Part shown: piece after piece, positions 25,143 to 34,494 of the stretch
Numbering within the stretch: the first letter of the stretch is position 1
Layout: each line of letters opens with the position of its first letter
Source of the DNA: Pseudomonas sp. Au-Pse12
GTDB taxonomy: Bacteria > Pseudomonadota > Gammaproteobacteria > Pseudomonadales > Pseudomonadaceae
Length of the DNA: 64,000 nt
Direction of reading: 5' to 3'
NCBI RefSeq assembly: GCF_021341665.1
Contig: NZ_JAJTTH010000003.1
Coordinates: 124,001 to 188,000 of the forward strand
Made by a program: the position numbers and the translations under genes
Notes under the pieces: generated by a model
Database searches by the model: none
The model's input: the letters and a program-made list of their open reading frames with translations, nothing else
Told to the model about the DNA's origin: nothing

Positions 25143-27794
25143 TCACAGGTCAGACTCAAGCGCCGGTTGGGCCTGCAACGGCAGATGCAGGGTGATGCAC
25201 GTACCGTGGCCACCGATGCCGTCTGCAACGCTGATATGCCCGCCATGGGCGCCGACCATGCCCTGGCAGATGGCCAAGCCCAGCCCGGTGCCTTGCCCGC
25301 CTCGATCACCACGGGCAGCGGTGTAGAACATGTCGAAGATCTTCGCCCGCTCGTCCTCGGGAATCCCCGGCCCCTCATCGCTGACGGCAAAGCTCAATTG
25401 CTGCTCATCGGCGCTGACCTTGAGCTGCAAATGGCCCTGGGGTGGCGAAAAGCGCGCGGCATTCTCCAGCACATTGACCAGGGCCTGCTCGATCAGGGCG
25501 GCGTGCACGTAAAGCAGAGGCAGGTCCGGCGGCAGTTCAGTACTGACCTGCAACGGCGCCAGCACCACCCGCAGGCGGTTCAGCGCACTGCCGACAATAT
25601 CCCCCGGGGCCACCCAGTCGCGAGCCAGTTTCAAGGCGCCGTGGCCAAGCCGGGTCATGTCCAGCAGGTTCTGGATGTAACGGTCCAGGCGCTCGGCTTC
25701 ATCCCGCGTGCCCTCCAGCAGCTCCCGCCGATCTTCCAGGGGAATCGCCTCACCCAGCGCCAGCAGGCTGTCGATACTGCCGCGCATCGAAGTCAGGGGC
25801 GTGCGCAGGTCATGGGACACCGAAGCCAGCAAGGCGCTGCGTAACTGTTCGGTTTCGCCGTGCAGCCGCGCTGCTTCCAGGTCCTCGGCCAACCGCGCCC
25901 GCGCCAGAGCCTGGGCCAGGGGCTGGCTGAGGGCCGTGAGCAGACGCCGACGCTGGCCACTGAACGCCTCGCCCTCTTTCGGACAAACGCCGAGCAGGCC
26001 CAGGGGCCCGTCATCCACCGACAGCGGCCACCACCACCAACGGCCGAAGGGCAATGTTCCAGTGCCCAAGCCCGCCGGCTGATCATGCTGCCAGGCCCAG
26101 TCGGCCGCCGCTCGCTCAGCCTCGGAGAACGACGGCGCATCGCCTGTCTCGACTTTCCAGCCGCCCTGCCCGTCGCGGTTGAGCAGGCAGATGCGCAATG
26201 AGTCACGACCATGCAGATGCTGGGCAGCGGCACTGATCACCGCTTGCCGATCGGTAGCGGCCGTCAGCTTGCGCGACAGGTCGAGCAACTCGCCGGTTTC
26301 CTCCTGAGTATCACGCAGCGCCTGCAACTGCCGCCGCTGACGCGCCGCCAGGTTGCCGGTGAGCGCCGCCATGAGCAGGAAGAACAAGAGGGTCAGCACA
26401 TCCTCTTCACGCTGGATGGCAAAGGAAAAACTGGGTGGGATAAACAGGAAGTCATAGGCCAGGAACGACAACGCGGCACAGGCCAGGGCCGGCCCCAGGC
26501 TGCTGCGTACTGCCACCAGCAACACCGCAGCGAGAAACACCAGCGAGATGTTCGGCAGCGGCAGGACACTGGCCACGCCCCAGGCCAGGGCGCTGGCCAG
26601 AATGGTCGCCACCAGGGCCAGGCCATAGTCGAACCAGCGCAGCGAATGCACGGTTCGCAAGCCCGGCTGATGGGGCAGCGGCTCGCTGTCCAGAACATTG
26701 ATTTCCAGGCCGTCGGCATTGCGCAGCAGACGCGCCGCCAAGCCGCCACCAAACCAGCGTCGACGCCAGCGGCGGCTGGACTGCCCCACCAGCAGCAGAC
26801 TGGCACGACGTTCGGCAGCGTGCTGGATCAGGGTCTTGGCCACTTCACCGGCGCGCAGCAGGACCACTTCCCCGCCCAGGCGCTCGGCCAGCTGTTGAGC
26901 GGCCTGCAAGCGCAGCCGTGCCTGCTCGTCGCGCAACCGGCCGTTGTCCACATGCACCAGGCTCCAGGGCAGATGCCGGCGCTGAGCCACACGGCTGGCG
27001 TGGCGCACCAGGCGCTCGGCCTGGGCATCGCCGTCAATGCCCACCAACAACCGCCCGCGTACCGCCGGCGCCGCCTGCCCCAACTGGCGATAGCCCAGGG
27101 CCAGGTCGTTGTCCACCTGGGCCGCGGCGGTCTGCATCGCCAACTCGCGCAAGGCGGTGAGGTTGGTCTGGGTGAAGAACGCATCGATGGCCGCCCGCGC
27201 CTGCTCGGGTACATAGACCTTGCCGTCCCGCAGGCGCTCCAAGAGCTCGCGGGGCGGCAAGTCCACCAGCAGCAATTCATAGGCTTCCTGCAACACCCAG
27301 TCAGGCAAGGTCTCGCGAACCTGGACCCCAGTGATGCCGCGTACCTGGTCGTTGAGGCTTTCCAGGTGCTGGACATTGACCGTGGTGAACACGTCAATCC
27401 CGGCGGCCAGCAACTCCTGAATATCCTGCCAGCGCTTGGCATGCCGGCTGCCCGGGGCATTGCTGTGGGCCAGTTCGTCCACCAGCACCAGCTTGGGCTT
27501 GGCCTTGAGCAGACCGTCGAGGTCCATTTCCTCCAGCATCACTCCACGGTATTGCGAACGTACCAATGGCTGCTGGGGCAAGCCGCTCAGCAAGGCTTCG
27601 GTCTCGGCGCGGCCGTGGGTCTCCACCACCCCGGCGAGGACCTTGCCCCCCTGGCGCAGCTGCGTATGGGCCGCCTGGAGCATGGCGTAAGTCTTGCCAA
27701 CCCCGGGCGCCGCGCCCAGGAACACCTTGAGCCGGCCGCGACCGTCCCGGGGCAGCTCGGCCAGCAACGCGTCGGCGCGACCGGAATCACTCAT
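25143..27794 (-). CDS. kdpD: KdpD, sensor histidine kinase for potassium limitation and turgor
   Basis: An 883-residue inner-membrane kinase. The N-terminal KdpD domain has a Walker-A-like GAAPGVGKT (27-35), followed by a Usp-like domain (about 250-370, LLVGIDGDAQAERLVRHA, LLLVGQSSRR). Four membrane helices lie at about 395-490, then a GAF-like domain, the phosphoacceptor His661 in SHDLRTPLTS, and the ATPase core with ENAARFSPP and DEGPGIPEDE and GTGLGLAI. KdpD phosphorylates KdpE under low potassium. It follows kdpC after a short gap containing a REP-like hairpin. Confidence 0.97.
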   Translation of the reverse strand: MSDSGRADALLAELPRDGRGRLKVFLGAAPGVGKTYAMLQAAHTQLRQGGKVLAGVVETHGRAETEALLSGLPQQPLVRSQYRGVMLEEMDLDGLLKAKPKLVLVDELAHSNAPGSRHAKRWQDIQELLAAGIDVFTTVNVQHLESLNDQVRGITGVQVRETLPDWVLQEAYELLLVDLPPRELLERLRDGKVYVPEQARAAIDAFFTQTNLTALRELAMQTAAAQVDNDLALGYRQLGQAAPAVRGRLLVGIDGDAQAERLVRHASRVAQRRHLPWSLVHVDNGRLRDEQARLRLQAAQQLAERLGGEVVLLRAGEVAKTLIQHAAERRASLLLVGQSSRRWRRRWFGGGLAARLLRNADGLEINVLDSEPLPHQPGLRTVHSLRWFDYGLALVATILASALAWGVASVLPLPNISLVFLAAVLLVAVRSSLGPALACAALSFLAYDFLFIPPSFSFAIQREEDVLTLLFFLLMAALTGNLAARQRRQLQALRDTQEETGELLDLSRKLTAATDRQAVISAAAQHLHGRDSLRICLLNRDGQGGWKVETGDAPSFSEAERAAADWAWQHDQPAGLGTGTLPFGRWWWWPLSVDDGPLGLLGVCPKEGEAFSGQRRRLLTALSQPLAQALARARLAEDLEAARLHGETEQLRSALLASVSHDLRTPLTSMRGSIDSLLALGEAIPLEDRRELLEGTRDEAERLDRYIQNLLDMTRLGHGALKLARDWVAPGDIVGSALNRLRVVLAPLQVSTELPPDLPLLYVHAALIEQALVNVLENAARFSPPQGHLQLKVSADEQQLSFAVSDEGPGIPEDERAKIFDMFYTAARGDRGGQGTGLGLAICQGMVGAHGGHISVADGIGGHGTCITLHLPLQAQPALESDL

Positions 27795-27871
27795 GGGCTT
27801 TCTCTCTGCGATAGGACATTCGGTTCAATCTGCGCTCACTTTAGCTGCGATTGGTAGCACTCCCCGGGGCT

Positions 27872-27917
27872 GACAGCCGCTGCGCGGCTTTTTGCAGCCT
27901 CGCAGGCTCGGCAGCCG
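27872..27917. repeat. REP-like hairpin cluster between kdpC and kdpD
   Basis: Immediately beyond the kdpC stop, the DNA contains consecutive palindromes: AGCCGC-TGC-GCGGCT, then a T5 run, then AGCCT-CGC-AGGCT, with outer GCAGCCGC/GCGGCT similarity. This GTAGCGGCTGCCGAGCCTGCG type of sequence resembles repeats common in P. fluorescens genomes. It could attenuate readthrough from kdpFABC into kdpDE. Confidence 0.55.
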
Positions 27918-28463
27918 CTACAGGTGTTCGAGGGCCAGGTTCAGGGCCAGCACGTTGACTACCGGCGGCCCCACCAGAGGCCGCTCGACATGGGCATCCA
28001 CCAACGCCTGCAGCTTGGCCGGCGGCAAGTGGCGGGCCGCCGCGACCCGCGCCAGTTGATAGTCAATTGCCTCGGGTGGCAAGTGCGGATCAAGGCCACT
28101 GCCCGAGGTGGTCAAGAGTGCCAGGGGCACCGGCCCCTGCCCTGGGACCATAAGCTTGTTGGCGTCCTCGATCACCCGCGTAGCCAGCGCCGGGTTGCTC
28201 GGCGCCAGGTTGCTGGCAGAACTGGACACCGTGGCAAAGGCTCCCGCCGAAGGGCGTGGATGGAACCAGGCATCACCGACGAAATCCTGGGCAATCAGGG
28301 CCGAACCACGCACCTTGCCATCGGCATCACGCACCAGGCTGCCATTGGCCTGCTGCGGGAACGCCAGTTGAGCCACGCCGGTTACCGCCAGCGGATAGGC
28401 CACGCCGGTGATCAAGGTCATCAACACAATCAGGCTCAAGGCCGGACGCAATACGCTAGTCAT
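27918..28463 (-). CDS. kdpC: KdpC, potassium-transporting ATPase subunit C
   Basis: A 181-residue inner-membrane subunit of the Kdp complex. It has one N-terminal membrane helix (about 10-30, [21 protein letters not shown]) and a periplasmic domain with the hallmarks [39 protein letters not shown] and [14 protein letters not shown]. KdpC stabilises the KdpB-KdpA assembly. Between it and kdpB lies a REP palindrome. Confidence 0.97.
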   Translation of the reverse strand: MTSVLRPALSLIVLMTLITGVAYPLAVTGVAQLAFPQQANGSLVRDADGKVRGSALIAQDFVGDAWFHPRPSAGAFATVSSSASNLAPSNPALATRVIEDANKLMVPGQGPVPLALLTTSGSGLDPHLPPEAIDYQLARVAAARHLPPAKLQALVDAHVERPLVGPPVVNVLALNLALEHL

Positions 28464-28517
28464 CTCTCACTCCTCGATTCATTCAGTTGCCGCAGCGGCT
28501 GGCGGATCACAAGCCCT

Positions 28518-28546
28518 GCGGCACCTTCGCCGGCAAGCCGGCTTCT
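28518..28546. repeat. REP palindrome between kdpB and kdpC
   Basis: CTTCGCCGGCAAGCCGGCTTCT contains the perfect stem GCCGGC-AA-GCCGGC (28529-28542). On the reverse strand this reads AGAAGCCGGCTTGCCGGCGAAG, the classic repetitive extragenic palindrome of the P. fluorescens group. It lies 9 bases after the kdpB stop, inside the operon, where REPs commonly affect mRNA stability or supercoiling. Confidence 0.8.
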
Positions 28547-28554
28547 AAAGGGCG

Positions 28555-30642
28555 TTACACCAGGTGCAGCACGGTCAGCAGCATGTCGATCAGCTTGATC
28601 CCGACAAAGGGCACGACAATTCCGCCCACGCCGTAGATCAGCAGGTTGCGCCGCAGCAGATGCGCAGCGCTGGCCGCCTGGACCCGCACCCCGCGCAGCG
28701 CCAGCGGAATCAGCACCACGATGATCAGGGCGTTGAACACAATCGCCGAAAGGATCGCGCTCTGCGGGCTGCTCAACTGCATGACGTTGAGCACCCCCAG
28801 CTGTGGATAAATCGCCGCGAACAGCGCCGGCAGAATGGCGAAGTACTTGGCCACGTCGTTGGCGATGGAGAAGGTGGTCAATGCACCGCGAGTCACCAGC
28901 AATTCCTTGCCGATCTGCACCACGTCCAGCAGCTTGGTCGGATCGCTGTCCAGGTCGACCATGTTGGCCGCCTCGCGGGCCGCCTGGGTGCCGTCGTTCA
29001 TCGCCATGCCGACATCGGCCTGAGCCAGCGCCGGCGCGTCATTGGCGCCATCACCGCACATGGCCACCAGGCGCCCATCGTTCTGTTCGAGGCGAATGCG
29101 CGCCAGCTTCTTCTCCGGCGTGGCCTCAGCCAGCACATCATCGACCCCGGCTTCGGCAGCAATGGCCGCGGCGGTCAGCGGGTTGTCGCCGGTCACCATG
29201 ACGGTGCGGATGCCCAGTTTGCGCAACTCGGCGAAGCGTTCGCGAATGCCGGGCTTGACCACATCCTTGAGGTGAATGGCGCCGAGCATCCGGCCTTCGG
29301 CGCAGACCAGCAACGGCGTGCCGCCGCTCTGGGCAATCTTGTCGATTTCCCGGGACAGGGCCGGCGCCAGGTCACTGCGTTTGAGGCCGACGAAATTCAG
29401 CACCGAATCCACCGCACCCTTGCGATAGACCCGGCCCTGGTAGTCGACACCGGACAAACGGGTTTCAGCACTGAAAGGCACGGCCGTCAGCAGCTCGCTG
29501 CCCGGCTCGGGCTGTGGATAAAGCTCGCGCAGGTACTCGACGATGGACTTGCCTTCGGCAGTGTCGTCCGCCAGGGACGCCATCAGGGCTGCTTCGGCCA
29601 GGACCTGGGCGCTGACACCCGGGGCCGGGTAGATGGCACTGCAACGGCGGTTGCCGAAGGTGATGGTGCCGGTCTTGTCCAGCAACAGCACGTGCACATC
29701 TCCCGCCGCCTCCACCGCACGGCCGGATTTGGCGATCACGTTCAGGCGCACCAGACGGTCCATCCCGGCAATCCCGATGGCCGAGAGCAGACCACCGATG
29801 GTGGTGGGGATCAGGGTCACCAGCAACGCCACCAGGAACACCAGCGGCAGGCTGCCATTGGCGAAGTGGGCGAACGGCTGCAGGGTCACCACCACCAGCA
29901 GAAAGATCAGGGTCAAGCCGATCAGCAGGATATCCAGGGCCACTTCATTGGGGGTCTTCTGCCGCTTGGCGCCTTCCACCAAGGCGATCATGCGGTCCAG
30001 GGTCGACTCACCGGGGTTGCTGGTAATGCGCACCAGCAGCCAGTCGGAGACCAGCCGCGTGTTGCCGGTCACCGCTGAGCGGTCACCGCCAGACTCACGA
30101 ATCACCGGTGCCGATTCGCCAGTGATCGCCGCTTCGTTGACCGCGGCAATGCCTTCGATGACCTCGCCATCTCCGGGAATCATCTCGCCGGCCTCAACCC
30201 GCACCACATCGCCCTTGCGCAAGCTGGTCGCCGGCACCTGCTGATAGCTACCGTCACTGACCCGGCGGCGGGCACTCAAGCCCTCGCTGCCGGCCTTGAG
30301 GCTGTCGGCGCGGGCCTTGCCGCGGCCTTCCGCGAGGGCTTCGGCGAAGTTGGCAAAAAGCACGGTGAACCACAGCCAGAGGGCGATCTGCGCGGCGACG
30401 AAGGTCGGTACCGCAGTGTCCGGCACCCAGCACAGGAGGGTGGTCAGGATCGCTGTCAGCTCCACCACCAGCATCACCGGCGAGCGCTGCAACTGGCGCG
30501 GGTCGAGCTTGACGAACGCTTGGATCAACGCCGGGCGCCACAGGGCCGAGATCGCCGTGCTCGACGCTTCGGCCTTGGCCGGCTCGTTCTTGGCGACCGC
30601 ATCGGCCGCCTTGTTCGAGGCAGGAACATGCATATTCATCAT
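28555..30642 (-). CDS. kdpB: KdpB, catalytic P-type ATPase subunit
   Basis: A 695-residue P-type ATPase that powers potassium uptake. It has the actuator motif [11 protein letters not shown] (172-182), the phosphorylation motif [12 protein letters not shown] (Asp322), [32 protein letters not shown] and membrane helices near 60-100, 240-285 and at the C-terminus. Two adjacent ATGs (30642 and 30639) are both possible; GAGGACCTG lies before them, and the second one may be preferred by spacing. Starts 8 bases after the kdpA stop. Confidence 0.97.
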   Translation of the reverse strand: MMNMHVPASNKAADAVAKNEPAKAEASSTAISALWRPALIQAFVKLDPRQLQRSPVMLVVELTAILTTLLCWVPDTAVPTFVAAQIALWLWFTVLFANFAEALAEGRGKARADSLKAGSEGLSARRRVSDGSYQQVPATSLRKGDVVRVEAGEMIPGDGEVIEGIAAVNEAAITGESAPVIRESGGDRSAVTGNTRLVSDWLLVRITSNPGESTLDRMIALVEGAKRQKTPNEVALDILLIGLTLIFLLVVVTLQPFAHFANGSLPLVFLVALLVTLIPTTIGGLLSAIGIAGMDRLVRLNVIAKSGRAVEAAGDVHVLLLDKTGTITFGNRRCSAIYPAPGVSAQVLAEAALMASLADDTAEGKSIVEYLRELYPQPEPGSELLTAVPFSAETRLSGVDYQGRVYRKGAVDSVLNFVGLKRSDLAPALSREIDKIAQSGGTPLLVCAEGRMLGAIHLKDVVKPGIRERFAELRKLGIRTVMVTGDNPLTAAAIAAEAGVDDVLAEATPEKKLARIRLEQNDGRLVAMCGDGANDAPALAQADVGMAMNDGTQAAREAANMVDLDSDPTKLLDVVQIGKELLVTRGALTTFSIANDVAKYFAILPALFAAIYPQLGVLNVMQLSSPQSAILSAIVFNALIIVVLIPLALRGVRVQAASAAHLLRRNLLIYGVGGIVVPFVGIKLIDMLLTVLHLV

Positions 30643-30649
30643 CAGGTCC

Positions 30650-32344
30650 TCAGAAGCCCATGCTCAGGTGATCGGCGATCGGGCCCAGCGCCAGGGTCGG
30701 CAGGAAAGTCAGGCCGCCGACCAGCAAGATGGTCACGGTCAGCAGGGCCACGAACAGCGGGCCATGGGTGGGGAAGCTGTTCTGGCCAATGGGCGCGGTC
30801 TTCTTCATTGCCAGGCTGCCAGCCAGGGCCAGCACCGGCAGGATGTAGCCGAAGCGACCGATCAGCATGCCCAGGCCCAGCATCAGGTTGTGGAACGGGG
30901 TGTTGGCACTGAAGCCGCCGAACGCCGAACCGTTGTTGGCACTGGCGGAGGTGTAGGCGTACAGCAACTGGCTGAAGCCGTGGGGCCCCGGATTGCTGAT
31001 GGCACCGGCCGGGCCCGGCAGGCTCGCGGCCAGGGCGCCCAGGACCAGCACGCCGATGGGCATGACCATCAAGGTCACCACCAGCAGTTGCACCTCCTTG
31101 GCCTGGAGCTTCTTGCCCAGGTACTCCGGGGTCCGACCGATCATCAGCCCGGCGAGGAATGCCGCGATCAGCACGTTCAGCAGCATGCCGTAGAGGCCGG
31201 CACCGACGCCGCCGAAGATCACCTCGCCGACCATCATGTTGATCAGCGCGACCATGCCACTGAGCGGGTTGAGGCTGTCATGCATGCCGTTCACCGAACC
31301 GTTGGACGCGGCAGTGGTGGTCACCGACCAGAGCACGGTGGCGGTGGTGCCGAAGCGTGCCTCCTTGCCTTCCAGAGGGGCCGTCTGTTCTACCGCGGCG
31401 TTCTGCAACGCCGGGTTGGGCTGGTACTCCGCCCACAGCGAGGTGGCGCCGCCGATCACGAACAGGGCAAACATGCAGGCGATGATTGCCCGGCTCTGAC
31501 GCAGGTCCTTGACGTAATGGCCGAAGGTGAACACCAGAGCCACCGGAATCAGGATGATCGACACCAGCTCGAACAGGTTGCTCCAGGCCGTGGGGTTCTC
31601 GAACGGGTGCGCCGAGTTGACGCCGAAGAACCCACCGCCGTTGGTGCCCAGTTGCTTGATGGCGATCTGGCTGGCGGCCGGGCCCAGGGGAATGACCTGG
31701 TCAGTGCCTTGCAGGGTCAGCGCATCCACGTAATGGGCAAAGGTCTGGGGCACGCCCTGCCAGACCAGGAACAGCGCCAGCAGCAGGCACAGTGGCAACA
31801 GGCCGTAGAGGGTGGCGCGGGTCATGTCGACCCAAAAGTTGCCCAGGGTACGCACCGAGCGCCGGCCAATGCCACGGCACAAGGCCACCAGCACCGCCAG
31901 CCCGGTCGCGGCGCTGACAAAGTTCTGCACGGTGAGGCCGACCATCTGGCTGAGGTAGCTCAGGGAGGCCTCGCCGCTGTAGGACTGCCAGTTGGTGTTG
32001 GTCATGAAACTGACCGCGGTGTTGAACGCCAGGGTCCATTCCTGCCCCGGAAGATTCTGCGGATTGAGCGGCAGATGATCCTGGAACAGCAGAATGGCGA
32101 ACAGCAGGACAAAACCCGCCAGGTTGAAGGCCAGCAAGGCCAGGGTGTATTTCTGCCAGCTCTGCTCGTCCTGCGGATCGACGCCGGAAATCCGATAGCA
32201 GACGCGCTCCACCGGGCCCAGGAGCGGGCTCAGCCAGGTGCGCTGGCCCTCCATGACCCGGTAGTAGAAGCGCCCCAGCCATGGCGCCGGCAACAGCACC
32301 AAAGCGAAGAAGGCGAGGATCAGCCAATAGTCATAACTGTGCAT
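30650..32344 (-). CDS. kdpA: KdpA, potassium-binding and translocating subunit
   Basis: A 564-residue membrane protein related to K+ channels. Selectivity-loop regions are [55 protein letters not shown] and [13 protein letters not shown]; each corresponds to a conserved Kdp P-loop. About ten helices are visible. The start ATG at 32344 has AGGAG 9 bases upstream; the frame is open further upstream but without family similarity. The gene begins 11 bases after the kdpF stop. Confidence 0.97.
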   Translation of the reverse strand: MHSYDYWLILAFFALVLLPAPWLGRFYYRVMEGQRTWLSPLLGPVERVCYRISGVDPQDEQSWQKYTLALLAFNLAGFVLLFAILLFQDHLPLNPQNLPGQEWTLAFNTAVSFMTNTNWQSYSGEASLSYLSQMVGLTVQNFVSAATGLAVLVALCRGIGRRSVRTLGNFWVDMTRATLYGLLPLCLLLALFLVWQGVPQTFAHYVDALTLQGTDQVIPLGPAASQIAIKQLGTNGGGFFGVNSAHPFENPTAWSNLFELVSIILIPVALVFTFGHYVKDLRQSRAIIACMFALFVIGGATSLWAEYQPNPALQNAAVEQTAPLEGKEARFGTTATVLWSVTTTAASNGSVNGMHDSLNPLSGMVALINMMVGEVIFGGVGAGLYGMLLNVLIAAFLAGLMIGRTPEYLGKKLQAKEVQLLVVTLMVMPIGVLVLGALAASLPGPAGAISNPGPHGFSQLLYAYTSASANNGSAFGGFSANTPFHNLMLGLGMLIGRFGYILPVLALAGSLAMKKTAPIGQNSFPTHGPLFVALLTVTILLVGGLTFLPTLALGPIADHLSMGF

Positions 32345-32355
32345 AACCGCAGCTC

Positions 32356-32445
32356 CTAGTTCCGATCCGCGCGCAGCAGCGCAACCAGTAAATAAATGAA
32401 CAGGCCCACTGCCAGCAGCAGCGACACCGCGTCCAGAATGTTCAT
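32356..32445 (-). CDS. kdpF: KdpF, small membrane subunit of the Kdp complex
   Basis: A 29-residue single-helix peptide (starts MNILDAVSLLLAVGL, ends LLRADRN), the typical KdpF. It stabilises the KdpFABC complex. GGAGACATTCC precedes the ATG. It is the first gene of the operon and too short for standard ORF calling. Confidence 0.93.
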   Translation of the reverse strand: MNILDAVSLLLAVGLFIYLLVALLRADRN

Positions 32446-32535
32446 GGAATGTCTCCGTGGTACGGCGATTGCCGCGAATGCAGGCATTGTCCGCAGGGAG
32501 GCTGTAAAGGAACGAGAGCGACGGGGTGGGCCGCG

Positions 32536-32552
32536 CATAAAGAAAGCGTAAA
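32536..32552 (-). promoter_or_regulatory. Candidate KdpE binding site upstream of kdpF
   Basis: On the reverse strand the site reads TTTACGCTTTCTTTATG, closely resembling the E. coli KdpE box (TTTATACTTTTTTTACA) in its T-tract arrangement, and is followed by GCGCGGCCC, comparable to the CCCGCCC that follows in E. coli. It lies about 90 bases upstream of the kdpF start. A -35-like TTTACA is at 32508-32503 on the same strand; a convincing -10 was not found. Confidence 0.55.
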
Positions 32553-32727
32553 GACTGACCTGACACGGCCTTCGCAACAGCCGACGAAGACCTGCGCCCC
32601 CCTCTGGCGCGCGACTGCTCCGATGCGAGGCAGCAGCGGCCGATGCTCTGAAGGCCACTGACGCTAAAATCGGCGATACATCCTCGATACGACAGCTTTG
32701 AGTGCTTTACGACGGCGATCCCGGGTT

Positions 32728-32743
32728 TGGCATGGGCGCTGCA
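32728..32743 (+). promoter_or_regulatory. Candidate sigma-54 (-24/-12) promoter of the ethanolamine permease gene
   Basis: TGGCATGGGCGCTGCA: GG at 32729-32730 and GC at 32741-32742 separated by exactly 10 bases, matching consensus TGGCAYG-N4-TTGCA at all but one of the defined positions. Predicted transcription starts near 32754, about 33 bases before the start codon. Ethanolamine uptake genes are RpoN dependent in P. aeruginosa, which agrees. Confidence 0.6.
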
Positions 32744-32786
32744 ATGGACGCTTGCGAGCACGTCCTAATCGTTCAGGGAGCAACCG

Positions 32787-34151
32787 ATGAACACACAACT
32801 CAAGCCCACCTTGGGCACGCTGCATTTATGGGGCATCGCGGTCGGCCTGGTGATTTCCGGGGAGTATTTCGGCTGGAGCTACGGCTGGGGCGTGGCCGGA
32901 ACCCTGGGGTTTCTGGTGACCTCGCTGATGGTCGCAACCATGTATACCTGCTTTATATTCAGTTTCACCGAGCTGACCACGGCGATTCCCCATGCCGGCG
33001 GCCCGTTTGCCTACAGCCGTCGTGCCTTTGGTGAAAAAGGCGGGTTGATCGCCGGGTTGGCCACCCTGATCGAATTCGTCTTCGCCCCGCCGGCGATCGC
33101 CCTGGCCATCGGTGCCTATCTGAACGTGCAGTTTCCGGGGCTGGACTCCAAGCACGCGGCAGTGGGTGCCTACCTGGTCTTCATGGGCCTGAACATTCTC
33201 GGAGTGAAACTGGCGGCCACCTTCGAACTGGTGGTCTGCGTACTGGCAGTGGCTGAATTGCTGGTGTTCATGGGCGTTGTGGCCCCGGCTTTCAGCTTCA
33301 GCAACTTCGCCCTCAATGGCTGGGCCGGCACCGACATCTTCGGCGCCCCGGCGATTGCCGGGATGTTTGCCGCGATCCCCTTCGCCATCTGGTTCTTCCT
33401 TGCCATCGAAGGCGCGGCCATGGCCGCCGAAGAAGCCAAGGACCCCAAGCGCACCATTCCCAAGGCCTATATCAGCGGCATCCTGACCCTGGTGCTGCTG
33501 GCCATGGGGGTAATGTTCTTCGCCGGTGGCGTGGGTGACTGGCGCAGCCTGTCGAACATCAACGACCCGCTGCCCCAGGCAATGAAAGCGGTGGTGGGCG
33601 ACAGCTCCGGCTGGCTGCACATGCTGGTGTGGATCGGCCTGTTCGGCCTGGTGGCGAGTTTCCACGGCATCATCCTCGGCTACTCTCGGCAATTCTTCGC
33701 CCTGGCCCGGGCCGGTTACCTGCCCGCCTCCCTGGCCAAGCTGTCGCGCTTCCAAACGCCGCATCGGGCGATCATCGCGGGTGGCCTGATCGGCATTGCT
33801 GCGATCTATAGCGATGGCCTGATCAACCTCGGCGGCATGACCCTGACCGCCGCCATGATCACCATGGCGGTGTTCGGCGCCATCGTGATGTACATCATGA
33901 GCATGCTCAGCCTGTTCAAGCTGCGCAGGGCAGAACCGAACCTGCCGCGCAGCTTCCGTGCACCAGGCTACCCACTGGTACCTGCCATCGCGCTGGCGCT
34001 GGCCGCGGTCTGCCTGGTGGCCATGGCCTGGTTCAACGCCCTGATCGGCCTGATCTTCCTTGCCTTCATGGTGCTGGGTTTCATCTACTTCCGGCTCACC
34101 GGGCAACTGCGAGCCGATGCCCCGGTGGATGCCATGCTGACCGGACGCTGA
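32787..34151 (+). CDS. eat: Ethanolamine permease (APC superfamily)
   Basis: A 454-residue inner-membrane amine transporter of the APC superfamily with about 12 helices. It begins LKPTLGTLHLWGIAVGLVISGEYFGWSYGWG, typical of ethanolamine permeases, and continues with FTELTTAIPHAGGPFAYSRRAFGE, PFAIWFFLAIEGAAMAAEEAKDPKRTIPKAYI and PRSFRAPGYPLVP. It should import ethanolamine, a carbon and nitrogen source from phospholipids. No ethanolamine ammonia-lyase genes are in the window. GGGAGCAACCG precedes the ATG; a sigma-54-type promoter lies upstream. The downstream DUF2897 gene is on the same strand. Confidence 0.9.
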   Translation: MNTQLKPTLGTLHLWGIAVGLVISGEYFGWSYGWGVAGTLGFLVTSLMVATMYTCFIFSFTELTTAIPHAGGPFAYSRRAFGEKGGLIAGLATLIEFVFAPPAIALAIGAYLNVQFPGLDSKHAAVGAYLVFMGLNILGVKLAATFELVVCVLAVAELLVFMGVVAPAFSFSNFALNGWAGTDIFGAPAIAGMFAAIPFAIWFFLAIEGAAMAAEEAKDPKRTIPKAYISGILTLVLLAMGVMFFAGGVGDWRSLSNINDPLPQAMKAVVGDSSGWLHMLVWIGLFGLVASFHGIILGYSRQFFALARAGYLPASLAKLSRFQTPHRAIIAGGLIGIAAIYSDGLINLGGMTLTAAMITMAVFGAIVMYIMSMLSLFKLRRAEPNLPRSFRAPGYPLVPAIALALAAVCLVAMAWFNALIGLIFLAFMVLGFIYFRLTGQLRADAPVDAMLTGR

Positions 34152-34203
34152 GCCGCACCCTGCTCGCCCCGCGCATATCAGGCATACAATGGAACCACTG
34201 CGA

Positions 34204-34260
34204 AACGCTTTAACTCAAAGCGTTACAGGCCGGCCCGAGCGCGAACCTTCGCCCTCGGGC
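34204..34260. other. Two inverted repeats between eat and the DUF2897 gene
   Basis: AACGCTT - TAACTCA - AAGCGTT (34204-34224) and GCCCGAG - N14 - CTCGGGC (34233-34260) sit in the 132-base gap. Neither has a T run, so they may be weak terminators or protein sites. Confidence 0.35.
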
Positions 34261-34283
34261 AACTGCCCATTAAGGAGAGCCCT

Positions 34284-34451
34284 ATGCCCTGGTATGCCTG
34301 GTTGATTCTGGTGGTTGCTATCGGTTCGATCGTCGGCGGCTTGATGATGCTGCGCGACACCGCCAACAAGGTGGAACTGACCGATGAGCAACGTAAGCGC
34401 GTAGCCGAGCGCAACGCGGAAATGGACGCCAAGGAAGCGCGTGATCGGTAA
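34284..34451 (+). CDS. Small DUF2897 membrane protein
   Basis: A 55-residue protein: an N-terminal membrane helix (starts MPWYAWLILVVAIGSIVGGL) followed by a charged helical tail (KVELTDEQRKRVAERNAE). This is the DUF2897 pattern found in many gammaproteobacteria; function unknown. Ribosome binding site TAAGGAGAGCCCT is excellent. It is below the usual ORF length cut-off. A terminator hairpin follows. Confidence 0.88.
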   Translation: MPWYAWLILVVAIGSIVGGLMMLRDTANKVELTDEQRKRVAERNAEMDAKEARDR

Positions 34452-34456
34452 TCCCC

Positions 34457-34484
34457 AGCCCCTTCACCCTCGGATGAAGGGGCT
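34457..34484. terminator. Terminator hairpin between DUF2897 and DUF1989 genes
   Basis: AGCCCCTTCA - CCCTCGGA - TGAAGGGGCT, a perfect 10-bp stem 5 bases after the DUF2897 stop and followed by ATTTCA. It lies between two convergent genes and could serve both. Confidence 0.75.
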
Positions 34485-34494
34485 ATTTCATGCC

